Below are positions 41,800 through 52,200 of a stretch of 64,000 nt of DNA, piece by piece; the first letter of the stretch is position 1; every line of letters begins with the position of its first letter. Under the pieces are notes generated by a model. It did not search any database and was not told the DNA's origin. It saw only the letters and a list, made by a program, of their open reading frames with translations. Source of the stretch: Thiodiazotropha sp040507035 (lineage in GTDB: Bacteria; Pseudomonadota; Gammaproteobacteria; Chromatiales; Chromatiaceae); contig JBEVVR010000044.1 in NCBI GenBank assembly GCA_040507035.1, forward strand, positions 124,001 through 188,000. Direction: 5' to 3'. The translations under genes and the position numbers were made by a program.

Positions 41800-42033
41800 T
41801 CAATTTTTTCTTTTCGCTCTCTTTGCCTTTGAACGGGACTCTTTTTTGCGCAGGCGCTTGAGGTTTTCTTCGAGTGCCGCTTCCAATGCTTTGTAGACCT
41901 TGAGCTGGGCAGCCTGATAACTCGTTTCCGGCTCACCGACAAGCTCTAGCCGGGCACCGAAATAGGCCAGATCCGCCTCCAAAGAGATCGGATTGAGATT
42001 AACCCTTAATTTATTACTCTCTTCTGCGGTCAA
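41800..42033 (-). CDS. Small conserved hypothetical protein
   Basis: The 77-residue protein starts at a TTG with a GAGAAGAG-type binding site. It has an N-terminal strand-rich half (NKLRVNLNPISLEADLAYFGARLELV) and a C-terminal basic helix (LEENLKRLRKKESRSKAKRAKRKN). Length, start and composition are plausible but the start is unsure. It is convergent with the DUF2934 gene. No known domain is recognised. Confidence 0.5.
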   Translation of the reverse strand: MTAEESNKLRVNLNPISLEADLAYFGARLELVGEPETSYQAAQLKVYKALEAALEENLKRLRKKESRSKAKRAKRKN

Positions 42034-42419
42034 TTGCTTTCTCTTCTCACCTAACTGCCTTGTTCGCTATCCAATTCGATAACCGGCTCAACCTGGAGCT
42101 TTGCCTTCACCCCGATTAGGGCCCTATCTACTGCAATCCATGCAACCGCGTGCGATCCCTCTATAACCTACTTCAGTCGTCCCATGGGTGTAGTAACGAA
42201 GGCAGTACGCAATATCAGACACCTCACTATTCTAGCAGAGCTATAACACGAAACGAGGTAGAACCTTACGCTTCTATTGATTGCCTAAATATTCTTTATA
42301 AATTCATCGGAGAATTTTCTCAAACATCTTCTGTCTATTTACCTGATTGTGCTAACATTTACTGATAGCTGCCTAAAAATAAATTATCCACCAACTCATC
42401 TACCAATGCACGATATAAA
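42034..42419. other. 386-base region before sucA without a supported gene
   Basis: A/T-rich towards sucA. No ORF here has a convincing start or composition. It should hold the sucA promoter, but I could not pick a clear -35/-10 pair. There is no strong Shine-Dalgarno at the sucA ATG. Confidence 0.6.
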
Positions 42420-45278
42420 ATGAGCAATTACCTGGATTTACTCAGATCCACATCCGCCTACTCAGGGGGAAACGCCACCTTCGTCGAAGAGCTATACGAA
42501 AGTTATCTTAAAGACCCGCAGAGCATACCGGAAGATTGGCGCAGAGAGTTTGACCAGCTGCCGAATCAGGAGCAGATCGATACCGCCCATGAACCGATAC
42601 GGCAACGTTTCCTTCATTTGGTTAGCGAAAAGCGCTCCGCCACCGTTACCTCTCATGAAAGCCTCTCACCGGGCGCTGCGGAACAGCAGGCCTCGGTACT
42701 GCGCTTTATCAATGGCTACCGCATGCGTGGTCATCAGAATGCAGATCTCGATCCACTCAAGTTGCGCGATCCCGTCTATGTCCCCGATCTGGACTTAAGC
42801 TACCACAAGCTGGATCGAATCGATCAGAATATGATCTTCAATACCGGATCCCTGTTTGCTCCGGAACGTATGCCGTTGCGGGATATCATCGAACTCATCA
42901 GCAAGAGCTATTGCGGTAGCATCGGCACGGAATACGGTCATATCACCAGTACCAAGCAGAAGCGATGGATTCAGGAACGCATCGAGCAGCGCCACCTTTT
43001 TCAGCAGTTCAGCAACAAAGAGAAGACCTGGTTGTTGACCCTGCTGACCGCCGCCGAGGGCATCGAAAAATACCTGCATAACCGATATGTGGGGCAAAAA
43101 CGATTCTCCTTGGAAGGTGGCGAATCCCTGATACCGTTACTCGACGACCTGATTCAACACAGTGGCAACAATGGCATCAGTGAGGTGGTCATAGGCATGG
43201 CCCATCGCGGACGCATCAATGTATTGACCAATATCCTCGGCAAGCCACCGCAGGATATCTTTGATGAGTTCGAGGGACGGGTAACGGTCGATCCTGTGCG
43301 TCTCGCCGGCGATGTTAAGTACCACATGGGATTCTCCACCGATATCGATAGCCCCGGCGGACAGGTGCATGTCGCTTTAGGTTTCAACCCCTCACATCTG
43401 GAGATCATCAATCCAGTCATCGAAGGTTCGGTGAGGGCACGTCAACGCCGACGTGGCGACCATGATGGTTCCAGGGTGCTGCCCATATTGATCCATGGCG
43501 ACTCGGCATTTGCCGGCCAGGGTGTGGTGATGGAAACCCTGAACCTGTCACAAACCCGCGGCTACACCACCGGTGGTACGGTACATATCATCATCAACAA
43601 TCAGATCGGATTCACCACCAGCAATCCCTTGGATACCCGCTCCACCCTCTACTGCACCGATGTCGCCAAAATGGTCCAGGCGCCGATTTTCCACGTCAAT
43701 GGCGACGACCCGGAAGCGGTTATCTACGTCACCCGTCTGGCGCTCGAGTTTCGCATGCGCTTCCGCAAGGATGTGGTGATCGATGTCATCTGCTACCGTC
43801 GCCTCGGACACAATGAGGCCGATGAACCTTCGGTTACCCAACCGCAGATGTACAGCAAAATCAGAAACCACCCAACGGTCCGTACCCACTATGCAGATCG
43901 CCTGGTACAGGAGTCGGTGATCACGCCGCTGCAGGCAAGAGAGCTGGTGGACAACTACCGTCAATCCCTTGAGCAGGGCATAGTGGTTGCAAGACCTGTC
44001 AATTGCGCCCTACAGCACCCCTACGCAGTGCGCTGGAATGCCTTTAAGGGCATCCAGTGGGAGCACCCGGTGGATACCACCCTCAGCAATGAACGTTTTG
44101 ATCTGCTGGCTCAACAACTGTTGCATGTACCGGGCGGTTTTGAACTCCATCCCCGCGTCGAAAAGATCTGGACCGAACGCAGACGCATGGCCTCCGGAGA
44201 TCAATTCATCGATTGGGGATTTGCCGAAAACATGGCCTACGCATCCCTGTTGACCGAAGGCACTCCGGTACGACTCTCCGGACAGGACTCCGGACGTGGT
44301 ACCTTTTTTCATCGACACGCGGTGCTGCATAACCAGATCGACGGTGAAGCCCTGATACCCCTGCAACACCTGACCCGTGACCAGGCCGACTTTCTGGTCA
44401 TCGACTCCCTGTTGTCGGAAGAGGCGGTGCTCGGTTTCGAGTATGGCTACGCCACCGCGGAACCCGACTGCCTGACACTCTGGGAGGCCCAGTTCGGGGA
44501 CTTCGCCAACGGCGCCCAGGTGGTCATAGATCAGTTCATCACCTCCGGTGGTGAGAAATGGGGTCTGCTCTGCGGCCTGGTGATGTTACTGCCCCATGGT
44601 TATGAAGGCCAGGGTGCCGAGCACTCCTCGGCTCGCCCTGAGCGTTTTCTGCGCCTCTGTGCCAACCATAATATCCAGGTCTGCGTACCCAGTTCCGCTG
44701 CGCAGATATTTCATCTCTTAAGACGACAAATGATACGCCCCTTCCGCCATCCGCTGGTGGTCATGACACCGAAGAGCCTGTTGCGCCACCGCTTGGCGAC
44801 ATCACCCAAACAGGAGCTGCTGGAAGGCGGATTTAAAAATGTCATCGATGAGATTGACGACATCGATCCGAAACAGGTCAAGCGCCTGGTGATGTGCTCC
44901 GGCAAGGTCTATTACGAGTTGCTGGAGACCCGTCGCTCACGCGGTCTGGAGGATGTAGCGATCATACGTTTGGAGCAGCTTTACCCCTTTCCGCAAAAAG
45001 ACTTCGACAAGGTCGTCAAACGATACAAGAATGCGAAGATGGCCATTTGGTGCCAGGAAGAGCCACAAAACCAAGGCGCGTGGGACCAGATCAAACATCG
45101 TTTCTATCCCATATCCACCAAGGAGAGACCGTTGTACTATGTTGGACGACCCTCGGCGGCGGCACCGGCTGTCGGTTACCGCTCGGTACATGTTAAACAG
45201 CAAGAGACCCTGATCGATGAAGCCCTCTGTGGACGCATCAATCCCAGCATGAACTACAGGAACCAGATACATCAATGA
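42420..45278 (+). CDS. sucA: 2-oxoglutarate dehydrogenase E1 component
   Basis: The 952-residue thiamine diphosphate enzyme decarboxylates 2-oxoglutarate in the TCA cycle. The N-terminal helper segment (DLLRSTSAYSGGNATFVEELYESYL) binds E2/E3. The core motifs GMAHRGRINVLTNILGKPPQDIFDEF, HGDSAFAGQGVVMETLN and SGQDSGRGTFFHRHAVLHNQ are visible, and the last residues run PSAAAPAVGYRSVHVKQQ. It overlaps sucB by four bases (ATGA). Confidence 0.97.
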   Translation: MSNYLDLLRSTSAYSGGNATFVEELYESYLKDPQSIPEDWRREFDQLPNQEQIDTAHEPIRQRFLHLVSEKRSATVTSHESLSPGAAEQQASVLRFINGYRMRGHQNADLDPLKLRDPVYVPDLDLSYHKLDRIDQNMIFNTGSLFAPERMPLRDIIELISKSYCGSIGTEYGHITSTKQKRWIQERIEQRHLFQQFSNKEKTWLLTLLTAAEGIEKYLHNRYVGQKRFSLEGGESLIPLLDDLIQHSGNNGISEVVIGMAHRGRINVLTNILGKPPQDIFDEFEGRVTVDPVRLAGDVKYHMGFSTDIDSPGGQVHVALGFNPSHLEIINPVIEGSVRARQRRRGDHDGSRVLPILIHGDSAFAGQGVVMETLNLSQTRGYTTGGTVHIIINNQIGFTTSNPLDTRSTLYCTDVAKMVQAPIFHVNGDDPEAVIYVTRLALEFRMRFRKDVVIDVICYRRLGHNEADEPSVTQPQMYSKIRNHPTVRTHYADRLVQESVITPLQARELVDNYRQSLEQGIVVARPVNCALQHPYAVRWNAFKGIQWEHPVDTTLSNERFDLLAQQLLHVPGGFELHPRVEKIWTERRRMASGDQFIDWGFAENMAYASLLTEGTPVRLSGQDSGRGTFFHRHAVLHNQIDGEALIPLQHLTRDQADFLVIDSLLSEEAVLGFEYGYATAEPDCLTLWEAQFGDFANGAQVVIDQFITSGGEKWGLLCGLVMLLPHGYEGQGAEHSSARPERFLRLCANHNIQVCVPSSAAQIFHLLRRQMIRPFRHPLVVMTPKSLLRHRLATSPKQELLEGGFKNVIDEIDDIDPKQVKRLVMCSGKVYYELLETRRSRGLEDVAIIRLEQLYPFPQKDFDKVVKRYKNAKMAIWCQEEPQNQGAWDQIKHRFYPISTKERPLYYVGRPSAAAPAVGYRSVHVKQQETLIDEALCGRINPSMNYRNQIHQ

Positions 45279-46459
45279 GCATAGAACTACGCGTTCCCCA
45301 ACTTCCCGAATCGGTTTCAGATGCCACCATTTTAAGTTGGCACAAGCAACCGGGCGAGCAGGTCAATCAAGATGAGACGCTGGTCGATCTCGAAACCGAC
45401 AAGGTCGTACTGGAAGTACCTGCCCCTGAAAGCGGCACGTTGACGGCAATCCACTTCAAAGAGGGTGAGACTGTTCAGGCCGATGATCTGTTAGGGGTCC
45501 TGGAGGCGGGAGCGGTTAACGCAGCCGCAAATGAGCAAGCGCCGGCAACAGAGAGTGAACCAGCGGCACTCTCCCCTGCAGTAAGACGCCTGGTCAAAGA
45601 GAGTGGTATCGATCCGCAGACGATCCAGGGTAGCGGCAAAAACGGCCGCATCGTCAAATCCGATGTAGAAGCGGCAATCGCCGCGCGGGATGCAAAACCC
45701 ACTGCTGAAAAACGGGTCGAGCCTGAGCCTGCAGCTCCATCCGCCGCAGCGACTGGCAGCCGTATCGAGGAGCGGGTGCCGATGACCCGTCTGCGCAAGC
45801 GGGTTGCGGAGCGCCTGGTTGAGGCGCAGCGAACCGCCGCCATGTTGACCACGTTCAACGAGGTCAACCTTCAGGCGGTATCCGATCTGCGCGTCACATA
45901 CCGCGACGAGTTTGAGAAGCGCCACAACGTTCGCCTCGGCTTCATGTCCTTTTTCGTCAAGGCATCGGTGGAGGCGTTAAAACAGTATCCGGTCGTCAAC
46001 GCCACGGTGGATGGTGACGATATCCTCTATCATGGCTATTTCGACATCGGTATCGCCGTCTCCTCGCCACGGGGTCTGGTGGTACCGATCATGCGCGATG
46101 CGGATCAACTCAGCTTTGCCGCCATCGAACAGAGAATCAAGGATTTCGGCAACAAGGCCAAGGACGGATCTTTGAGTTATGACGACCTTACCGGCGGAAC
46201 TTTCTCCATCACCAATGGCGGTGTCTTCGGTTCCATGCTCTCGACACCGATCCTGAATCCACCGCAAAGCGCGATCCTCGGCATGCACTCGATTCAGCAG
46301 CGACCGGTTGCGGAAAAGGGCGAGGTCGTAATCCGCCCCGTGATGTATCTGGCACTCACCTATGATCACCGCATCATCGACGGCCGGGACGCGGTACAAT
46401 TCCTGGTAACGATCAAACAGTTGCTGGAGGATCCCAGTCGCCTGTTGCTGGAAATCTGA
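45275..46459 (+). CDS. sucB: 2-oxoglutarate dehydrogenase E2 (dihydrolipoyl succinyltransferase)
   Basis: The 394-residue protein has a lipoyl domain (about 1-80, lipoyl lysine K43 in ETDKVVL), an Ala/Pro-rich linker, a peripheral-subunit-binding domain (LSPAVRRLVKESGIDPQTIQGSGKNGRIVK, about 109-138) and a catalytic domain ending YDHRIIDGRDA with the active histidine near 365. It transfers the succinyl group to CoA. sucA precedes it. The E3 gene (lpd) is not next, so lipoamide dehydrogenase must be encoded elsewhere. Confidence 0.97.
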   Translation: MSIELRVPQLPESVSDATILSWHKQPGEQVNQDETLVDLETDKVVLEVPAPESGTLTAIHFKEGETVQADDLLGVLEAGAVNAAANEQAPATESEPAALSPAVRRLVKESGIDPQTIQGSGKNGRIVKSDVEAAIAARDAKPTAEKRVEPEPAAPSAAATGSRIEERVPMTRLRKRVAERLVEAQRTAAMLTTFNEVNLQAVSDLRVTYRDEFEKRHNVRLGFMSFFVKASVEALKQYPVVNATVDGDDILYHGYFDIGIAVSSPRGLVVPIMRDADQLSFAAIEQRIKDFGNKAKDGSLSYDDLTGGTFSITNGGVFGSMLSTPILNPPQSAILGMHSIQQRPVAEKGEVVIRPVMYLALTYDHRIIDGRDAVQFLVTIKQLLEDPSRLLLEI

Positions 46460-46598
46460 AGATCCGTTGATGATAATCTGCAGTAGCAGCCAGAGACCAA
46501 GGCCCGATATTCCAATTCCGCTTCGGCACAGCGCGTAATCCCGCCAGTGCCGGCGGCAAGGGTTGCAACCGTACCCTACCCTATTGACAGGATTGACC

Positions 46599-48313
46599 AT
46601 GAACCGCATCCACCAGGAAGACCTCATCCAAAGCATTGCCGATGCCCTGCAGTATATCTCCTACTACCATCCCGTGGACTTTCTGCAGGCCATGGGGGAA
46701 GCCTGGGCCAAGGAAGAGAGCCCCGCCGCCAGGGATGCAATGGCACAGATCCTGGTTAACTCGCGCATGTGCGCAGAGGGCAAAAGACCGGTCTGCCAGG
46801 ATACCGGCATGGTGGTGGTGTTTCTGAAGATCGGTATGGAAGTGCAGTGGCAAGGCGAGTTGTCGGTAACAGATATGGTCAATGAGGGGGTACGCCACGG
46901 CTACGCCCATGCCGACAATGTGCTGCGCTTTTCCATGGTCACCGATCCCCTCGGCAGTCGCAACAACAGCGGAGACAACACCCCGGCCATTATCCACATG
47001 GAACTGGTCAAGGGAGACAAGGTCGAGGTCAAAATCGCAGCCAAGGGAGGCGGTTCCGAGAACAAATCCCGTTTCAAGGTACTCAACCCATCAGGCTCCC
47101 TGGTCGACTGGGTGCTGGAGGAGCTGCCAAAGATGGGGGCCGGTTGGTGCCCTCCCGGGATGCTGGGTATAGGTGTTGGCGGCTCGGCTGAGAAGGCGAT
47201 GCTGCTCGCCAAGGAGTCGCTGATGGAACCCATCGACATCCAGGAACTGCAGGCCCGGGGAGCGGTGAATCGTAAAGAGGAACTGCGCTTGGAGCTCTAT
47301 GAAAAGGTCAATGCATTGGGTATAGGCGCCCAGGGACTCGGTGGCCTGACCACCGTCTTGGATGTGAAGATCAGTGACTTCCCCACCCATGCCGCTTCCT
47401 TGCCGGTGGCCATGATCCCCAACTGCGCCGCCACCCGCCACCTGGAGTTCACCCTGGATGGAAGCGGCCCCGCCTTGCTGACGCCACCCACTGCGGAGGA
47501 TTGGCCGGATGTGACCTGGGAAGCCTCACCGCAGGCACGCCGGGTCAATCTGGACACGGTCACCAAGGAGGAGATTGCGAGCTGGCAACCGGGGGAACTG
47601 ATCCTCCTCAACGGCAAGCTGCTGACGGGACGGGACGCCGNNNNNNNNNNNNNNNNNNNNNNNNNNNNNNNNNNNNNNNNNNNNNNNNNNNNNNNNNNNN
47701 NNNNNNNNNNNNNNNNNNNNNNNNNNNNNNNNNNNNNNNNCTGGACACGGTCACCAAGGAGGAGATTGCGAGCTGGCAACCGGGGGAACTGATCCTCCTC
47801 AACGGCAAGCTGCTGACGGGACGGGACGCCGCGCACAAGCGTATCGCCGACCTGTTTGCCACGGGCCAACCACTGCCTGAGGGCATAGATTTCCATGGCC
47901 GTTTCATCTACTACGTGGGCCCGGTGGATCCGGTAGGCGACGAGGTGGTTGGTCCGGCTGGCCCCACCACCGCCACACGCATGGACAAGTTTACCGAGGT
48001 GATGCTGGAACAGGCGGGACTCTTCGGCATGGTAGGCAAGGCGGAACGTGGCCCCGACGCCCTGGAGTCGATCAAGCGCCACCGCGCCGTCTACCTGATG
48101 GCGGTGGGTGGTGCTGCCTACCTGGTGTCGAAAGCGATTCGCAGTTCACGCCTGCTGGCATTCGAGGATCTGGGCATGGAGGCGATTCGTGAATTTGAAG
48201 TGGTCGATTTCCCGGTCACGGTCGCCGTCGATAGCCAGGGCAATTCCGTGCACCAGACGGGACCCGCCGAATGGCGGCAGAAGATTGGAAAAATCGCTGT
48301 TGTATCGGAGTAG
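46599..48313 (+). CDS. Class I fumarate hydratase, interrupted by an assembly gap
   Basis: The start at 46599 follows a weak GGATTG site and gives MNRIHQEDLIQSIADALQ; the open frame's first ATG at 46563 is less likely. The protein is the iron-sulfur type fumarase: cysteines C66 (CQDTG), C184 (CPPGMLGIGVGG) and C276 (IPNCAATR) are candidate [4Fe-4S] ligands. 100 undetermined bases interrupt it, flanked by an identical 91-base word. Collapsing the duplicate and gap (191 bases) leaves 1524 bases, an uninterrupted 507-residue frame, as expected for a class I enzyme. It follows sucAB and should hydrate fumarate to malate. Confidence 0.9.
47550..47831. repeat. 91-base duplicate flanking an assembly gap
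   Basis: 47550-47640 and 47741-47831 are identical over 91 bases (start CTGGACACGG), on both sides of 100 N at 47641-47740. This is the signature of two contigs with an unmerged overlap and not a biological repeat. Confidence 0.9.
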
Positions 48314-48319
48314 TTCGTC

Positions 48320-49306
48320 ATGACTTCTTACAAAGCCTTTCGTATTCATCGGGACAATGCCCAACACACTGCAGGGATCGAAGAGCTTGAGTTGCAGGCG
48401 CCGGATCAAGGCGAAATCCTGATCCGCGTACAATACTCCAGCATCAACTACAAGGATGCCCTGGCGGGGACGGGTAAAGCCCAGATACTCAGACGTTATC
48501 CTCTCACCGGCGGTATCGATGCCTGCGGTGAAGTGGCAGAGAGCAACCACAAGCGATACCAAGCGGGTGACAAGGTGATCGTCACCGGCTACGAACTCTC
48601 CGCCACGGCGGATGGTGGTTACGCGGAGTATCTGCGGGTGCCGGGTGAGTGGGCGGTGCCCCTGCCAGAAGGCCTAAGCGCCTCTCAGGCGATGGCCTTG
48701 GGAACAGCCGGATTCACAGCCGCCCTGGCTCTGTACCGAATGGAGAACAACGGCCAACGCCCCGACATGGGACCGATACTGGTGACCGGTGCCACAGGTG
48801 GCGTGGGTTGCCTCGCGGTCAACATATTCGACGGTGAGGGTTTTGAGGTCCATGCGGTCACCGGCAAGTCCGAACAACATGCCTATCTTGAACATCTCGG
48901 TGCCCAGGAGGTATTGGGACGGGAACAGGTCTCCACCTATCACCACGCCCTCGAGCGAGGGCTCTGGGGTGGCGCAGTGGACAATGTAGGCGGTGACATG
49001 CTCTCAAGCATCACCCGCAAGATAAGACCCTGGGGCAATATCGCCGCCATCGGCCTGGCCGGTGGCCACGAACTGAATACCACGGTGATGCCATTTATTC
49101 TGCGCGGCGTCAGTCTGCTTGGTGTCGACTCCGCAGGCTGTCCACATGAGATCAGAGAGGAGATCTGGCAACGCCTGGCCACCGATCTGAAACCCAGGCA
49201 CCTGGATGACATCCTCAGCCAGACAGTATCCATGGAACAACTGCCGAAGGTTTTCGAGCAGATGCTCGCGGGGAAGATCATGGGACGAACCCTGGTGACC
49301 CTGTAA
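48320..49306 (+). CDS. acuI: AcuI/YhdH-type acrylyl-CoA reductase (zinc-free MDR)
   Basis: The 328-residue protein belongs to the medium-chain dehydrogenase/reductase superfamily, close to AcuI/YhdH, which reduce acrylyl-CoA to propionyl-CoA with NADPH. The N-terminal GroES-like part (SINYKDALAGTGKAQILRRYPLTGGIDACGEV) lacks zinc-ligand cysteines. The Rossmann motif VTGATGGVGCLAV is at about 154-166. It lies six bases downstream of the fumarase gene and may share its transcript. It could detoxify acrylyl-CoA from DMSP or 3-hydroxypropionate routes, but no dedicated neighbours show this. Confidence 0.85.
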   Translation: MTSYKAFRIHRDNAQHTAGIEELELQAPDQGEILIRVQYSSINYKDALAGTGKAQILRRYPLTGGIDACGEVAESNHKRYQAGDKVIVTGYELSATADGGYAEYLRVPGEWAVPLPEGLSASQAMALGTAGFTAALALYRMENNGQRPDMGPILVTGATGGVGCLAVNIFDGEGFEVHAVTGKSEQHAYLEHLGAQEVLGREQVSTYHHALERGLWGGAVDNVGGDMLSSITRKIRPWGNIAAIGLAGGHELNTTVMPFILRGVSLLGVDSAGCPHEIREEIWQRLATDLKPRHLDDILSQTVSMEQLPKVFEQMLAGKIMGRTLVTL

Positions 49307-49375
49307 GATGGCTTAACGAAGCATCAGAAATGTCCGCTTTTCTCTACCACGCGTACGACTTCTAGATGTTTTGAG

Positions 49376-50596
49376 TTATCTGAAGCGAAATCCTTTTGGC
49401 ACAACAACCACCCCTTTCGGTGAAATAGTGAACCTGGCGGCATCGCGCTCTTTATCGAATCCGATGCGCTCCCCGGCGGGGATCACCACATCTTTGTCGA
49501 TGATACAGTTCTCCAGTTGCGCACCATCACCAACCTTGACCCCATCGAAGAGGATCGAATCATGAATCACCGCTTCATCCCCGATCAGGGTCTTCGGAAA
49601 GAGGATCGAATGCTGCACACTGCCACCGACGATGAGTACCCCATTGGCAACGATGGAGTTGATGAAGATACCTTCACTGCCTGAGATCCCGGGTACCGTT
49701 CTCGCCGGCGGATGCTGTCCATGGTGGGTGCGTATCGGCCACTCCGGCTGATAGAGGTCCAGGGAAGGCACCGGATCGAGTAACTCCATATTGGCATCAT
49801 AGTAACTGTCGATGGTGGCCACATCCCGCCAGTAGCGATCCTGTGTTACCCGTCCCGCTTCACCGCCGAACTGATAGGCATAGACACCGCTGCCGGCGAC
49901 CATCTTGGGCAGGATGTCACGGGTAAACTCATGATTGGAGTCACTGAGGTCGTGATCCTGTTCAAGTGCCGCAATCAGTGCATCGATGGAGAAGAGATAG
50001 ATGCCCATGGAGACCAGGGCAGTTGCGGAGTCGTCACCATCCGCCTGCTGTAGACCCGACCTGGTGCCATAGGCGCTAACCCGACCGCCCGAATCCTGTT
50101 CCAGCACCCCGGAGAGACCAATATCCGAATAGGCAAGCTGCATGCAGGCAACCGTCACCTTGGCACCCTGTTTGATATGGAAATCGATCATCGGTGCATA
50201 ATCCATACGATAGATAGCGTCACCGGGCAGGATCAACACCCGCTCCGCGCCGCTTCGCTTCAGCATGTAGAGATTCTGATAGACGGCATCCGCGGTTCCA
50301 TCGTACCAGCCACCCCCTCGGCGCATCTGCGGAGGAACAGCGGTGATGTACTCCCCCAACTCCGGATTGAACAGCGACCAGCCATCTCGCAAGTGCTTCT
50401 GCAGGGAGTGGGATTTATATTGGGTCAAGACCAGGATTCTGCGCAGCCCGGAGTGGAGACAATTGACCAAGGAAAAATCGATTATCCTGTATTGACCGCC
50501 AAAGGGGACTGCCGCCTTGGTTCGTTCAAGGGTGAGAGGCTGCAGGCGTGAACCCTGACCGCCCGCGAGGATAACCGTCAATGTCTTGTCTAGCAT
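49376..50596 (-). CDS. glgC: Glucose-1-phosphate adenylyltransferase
   Basis: The 406-residue enzyme makes ADP-glucose, the first committed step of bacterial glycogen synthesis. The N-terminal nucleotidyltransferase motif is AGGQGSRLQPLTLERTKAAVPFGGQYRIIDF. YDGTADAVYQNLYMLKR and DVATIDSYYDANMELLDP follow, and the C-terminal left-handed beta helix ends in VVIPAGERIGFD. It is convergent with the acuI-type gene. No other glg gene is near. Confidence 0.95.
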   Translation of the reverse strand: MLDKTLTVILAGGQGSRLQPLTLERTKAAVPFGGQYRIIDFSLVNCLHSGLRRILVLTQYKSHSLQKHLRDGWSLFNPELGEYITAVPPQMRRGGGWYDGTADAVYQNLYMLKRSGAERVLILPGDAIYRMDYAPMIDFHIKQGAKVTVACMQLAYSDIGLSGVLEQDSGGRVSAYGTRSGLQQADGDDSATALVSMGIYLFSIDALIAALEQDHDLSDSNHEFTRDILPKMVAGSGVYAYQFGGEAGRVTQDRYWRDVATIDSYYDANMELLDPVPSLDLYQPEWPIRTHHGQHPPARTVPGISGSEGIFINSIVANGVLIVGGSVQHSILFPKTLIGDEAVIHDSILFDGVKVGDGAQLENCIIDKDVVIPAGERIGFDKERDAARFTISPKGVVVVPKGFRFR

Positions 50597-51020
50597 CTTT
50601 ATAAAACTCCGGTTTGACTAAGGCCTGTTGACACCCCTTCGATAGGCAGAAAACAGTCCCATACAAGACTCCCCAATGCAATATCCGATCCCAAGGCTGT
50701 TTCGCCGCACCCCCCACTTTTTTTTCATGAGTTCAAAGCCACACAACGCACCGTTTTCATCCATAGCCATTTCGCCAGACTGGGTTCCTGCACCCTGTTG
50801 GCGCAAGACAGAGGTGATCACAACCCGATAATCTGCTGATCGTAAATCTCTACTCGCCCATCAACAATCTCAGATAATTTGATGTTTTCCCCACTAAATC
50901 AATGACCTGCAATTCCGCTCAGATCAGCTTCCTCGTCTAAACATCCCAATAACCTGAAAAGTGGCGCCCATTTTGCAGACAGAGATGATGAAAAACGGCA
51001 GATAAAAAGTGGGTGGAATT
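50597..51020. other. 424-base region between glgC and an ATP-grasp gene
   Basis: Contains a diverged copy (50619-50634) of the 21-base repeat found at 5472 and 7845. Otherwise I see no supported gene. It should hold the divergent promoters of glgC and the ATP-grasp gene. Confidence 0.6.
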
Positions 51021-52178
51021 ATGATCACAAAAGGAATATCTGGATTGGGGCGTGCAAAGGGTGTGGTGCTACACCCCGTTTCCCTAAAACCGAAAACACC
51101 GACCATCTATAATCACGACATCATGTCCTGTACCGCCGAGGGAGTGAAAGGCAATCACCTCTATTCCGGCAGAATTCTCGGTGCCACCGAACCCGAGGAT
51201 ATGGTTCAACTACACCCTTTGCTGAAGAGTGAATGGGCTGAAATCGTTGAGCACTATGCACGCATTGGCCTGCAGCACAGTCAGAATGTCATCTGGGATG
51301 TGGATCTGGAGTATATGCCGATTCAGGCCGGTATCAGGCCTTCTCACTTTTTCTATGGCGACATGGAGCTAAAGAAAGGCGGCGATGTTGCCTGGGCAAG
51401 AAGCGTCGAGTTCATCAATTCAAAGAACAACTTTATGGCCCTCGCCGATGAGTTGGGCGTAGCCGTACCAAAGACACTTTGTTACAACAGTGTCCGCGAG
51501 ATATCGGATGCGGATATCGACAGCTTCCCCTATCCCTGCTATCTCAAGGCTGCGGTATCGGTCTCCGGTGTCGGGATCTATCGTTGTCAAGATCAGGCGG
51601 CGCTGCGCCAGGCGATGACGCGCTTCGAAGCGGTGGTCCCGGTACAGCTGCAGCAGGAGGTTAAGACCGATATCTTTCTCAATCTGCAGTATCAGATCAT
51701 TGACGGCAAGTGCCGACGCCTGTTGGCCACGGAGCAGATCCTCGAAGGTACGGCACACCAGGGTAACTTCCATCCAACCCCTTACGAGCCCTGGGAGGTG
51801 GTGGAACCTATGGCCGCATGGATGGCGAAAAAGGGTTTCAAGGATATACTCGCTTTCGATGTTGCCGTGCTGCAGGGTGAGAAGAGCCCCGAATACCTCG
51901 CCATCGAGTGCAACCCACGTTACAACGGCGCATCCTACCCCACCCTGATTGCCCTGAAATACGGCATCGATGAGTGGGAGTCGGCAAATTTCTCAACCCG
52001 TCACCGCTCCCTGAAGCAGTTGGACTTGCGAGGCATAGAGTTCGATCCGGCAAGGGGTGAAGGGGTAATCATTGTCAACTGGGGGCCTGTCCTGGTGGGC
52101 AAGATCATGTTCATGATCGCGGGCAGCAGTAAGGTCCGGCAGCGAATCAAACTAGAGTTGCAGCAGCGCCTCTGGTAG
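51021..52178 (+). CDS. ATP-grasp family ligase of unknown substrate
   Basis: I use the ATG at 51021; the longer frame from a GTG at 51009 adds only four residues. The 385-residue protein has an N-terminal domain with conserved GNHLYSGRILGATEPEDMVQLHPLL and the ATP-grasp core (about 140-290): PYPCYLKAAVSVSGVGIYRC, then AFDVAVL and EYLAIECNPRYNGASYPT with the metal-binding Glu/Asn. Such enzymes form amide, peptide or thioester bonds at the cost of ATP. An isoaspartyl peptidase follows 80 bases on, with a perfect hairpin between. Together they suggest synthesis and breakdown of an aspartyl-type amide or peptide, though this is inference only. Confidence 0.75.
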   Translation: MITKGISGLGRAKGVVLHPVSLKPKTPTIYNHDIMSCTAEGVKGNHLYSGRILGATEPEDMVQLHPLLKSEWAEIVEHYARIGLQHSQNVIWDVDLEYMPIQAGIRPSHFFYGDMELKKGGDVAWARSVEFINSKNNFMALADELGVAVPKTLCYNSVREISDADIDSFPYPCYLKAAVSVSGVGIYRCQDQAALRQAMTRFEAVVPVQLQQEVKTDIFLNLQYQIIDGKCRRLLATEQILEGTAHQGNFHPTPYEPWEVVEPMAAWMAKKGFKDILAFDVAVLQGEKSPEYLAIECNPRYNGASYPTLIALKYGIDEWESANFSTRHRSLKQLDLRGIEFDPARGEGVIIVNWGPVLVGKIMFMIAGSSKVRQRIKLELQQRLW

Positions 52179-52200
52179 CTTTAGGGTCTGATTCCATAAA

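Noticed and set aside
42150..42365. 71-residue frame before sucA
   Set aside because: No binding site, no homology that I recognise, A/T-rich promoter-like region.
50526..50821. Two small minus-strand frames upstream of glgC
   Set aside because: They overlap glgC's start and the diverged repeat; no start signal.
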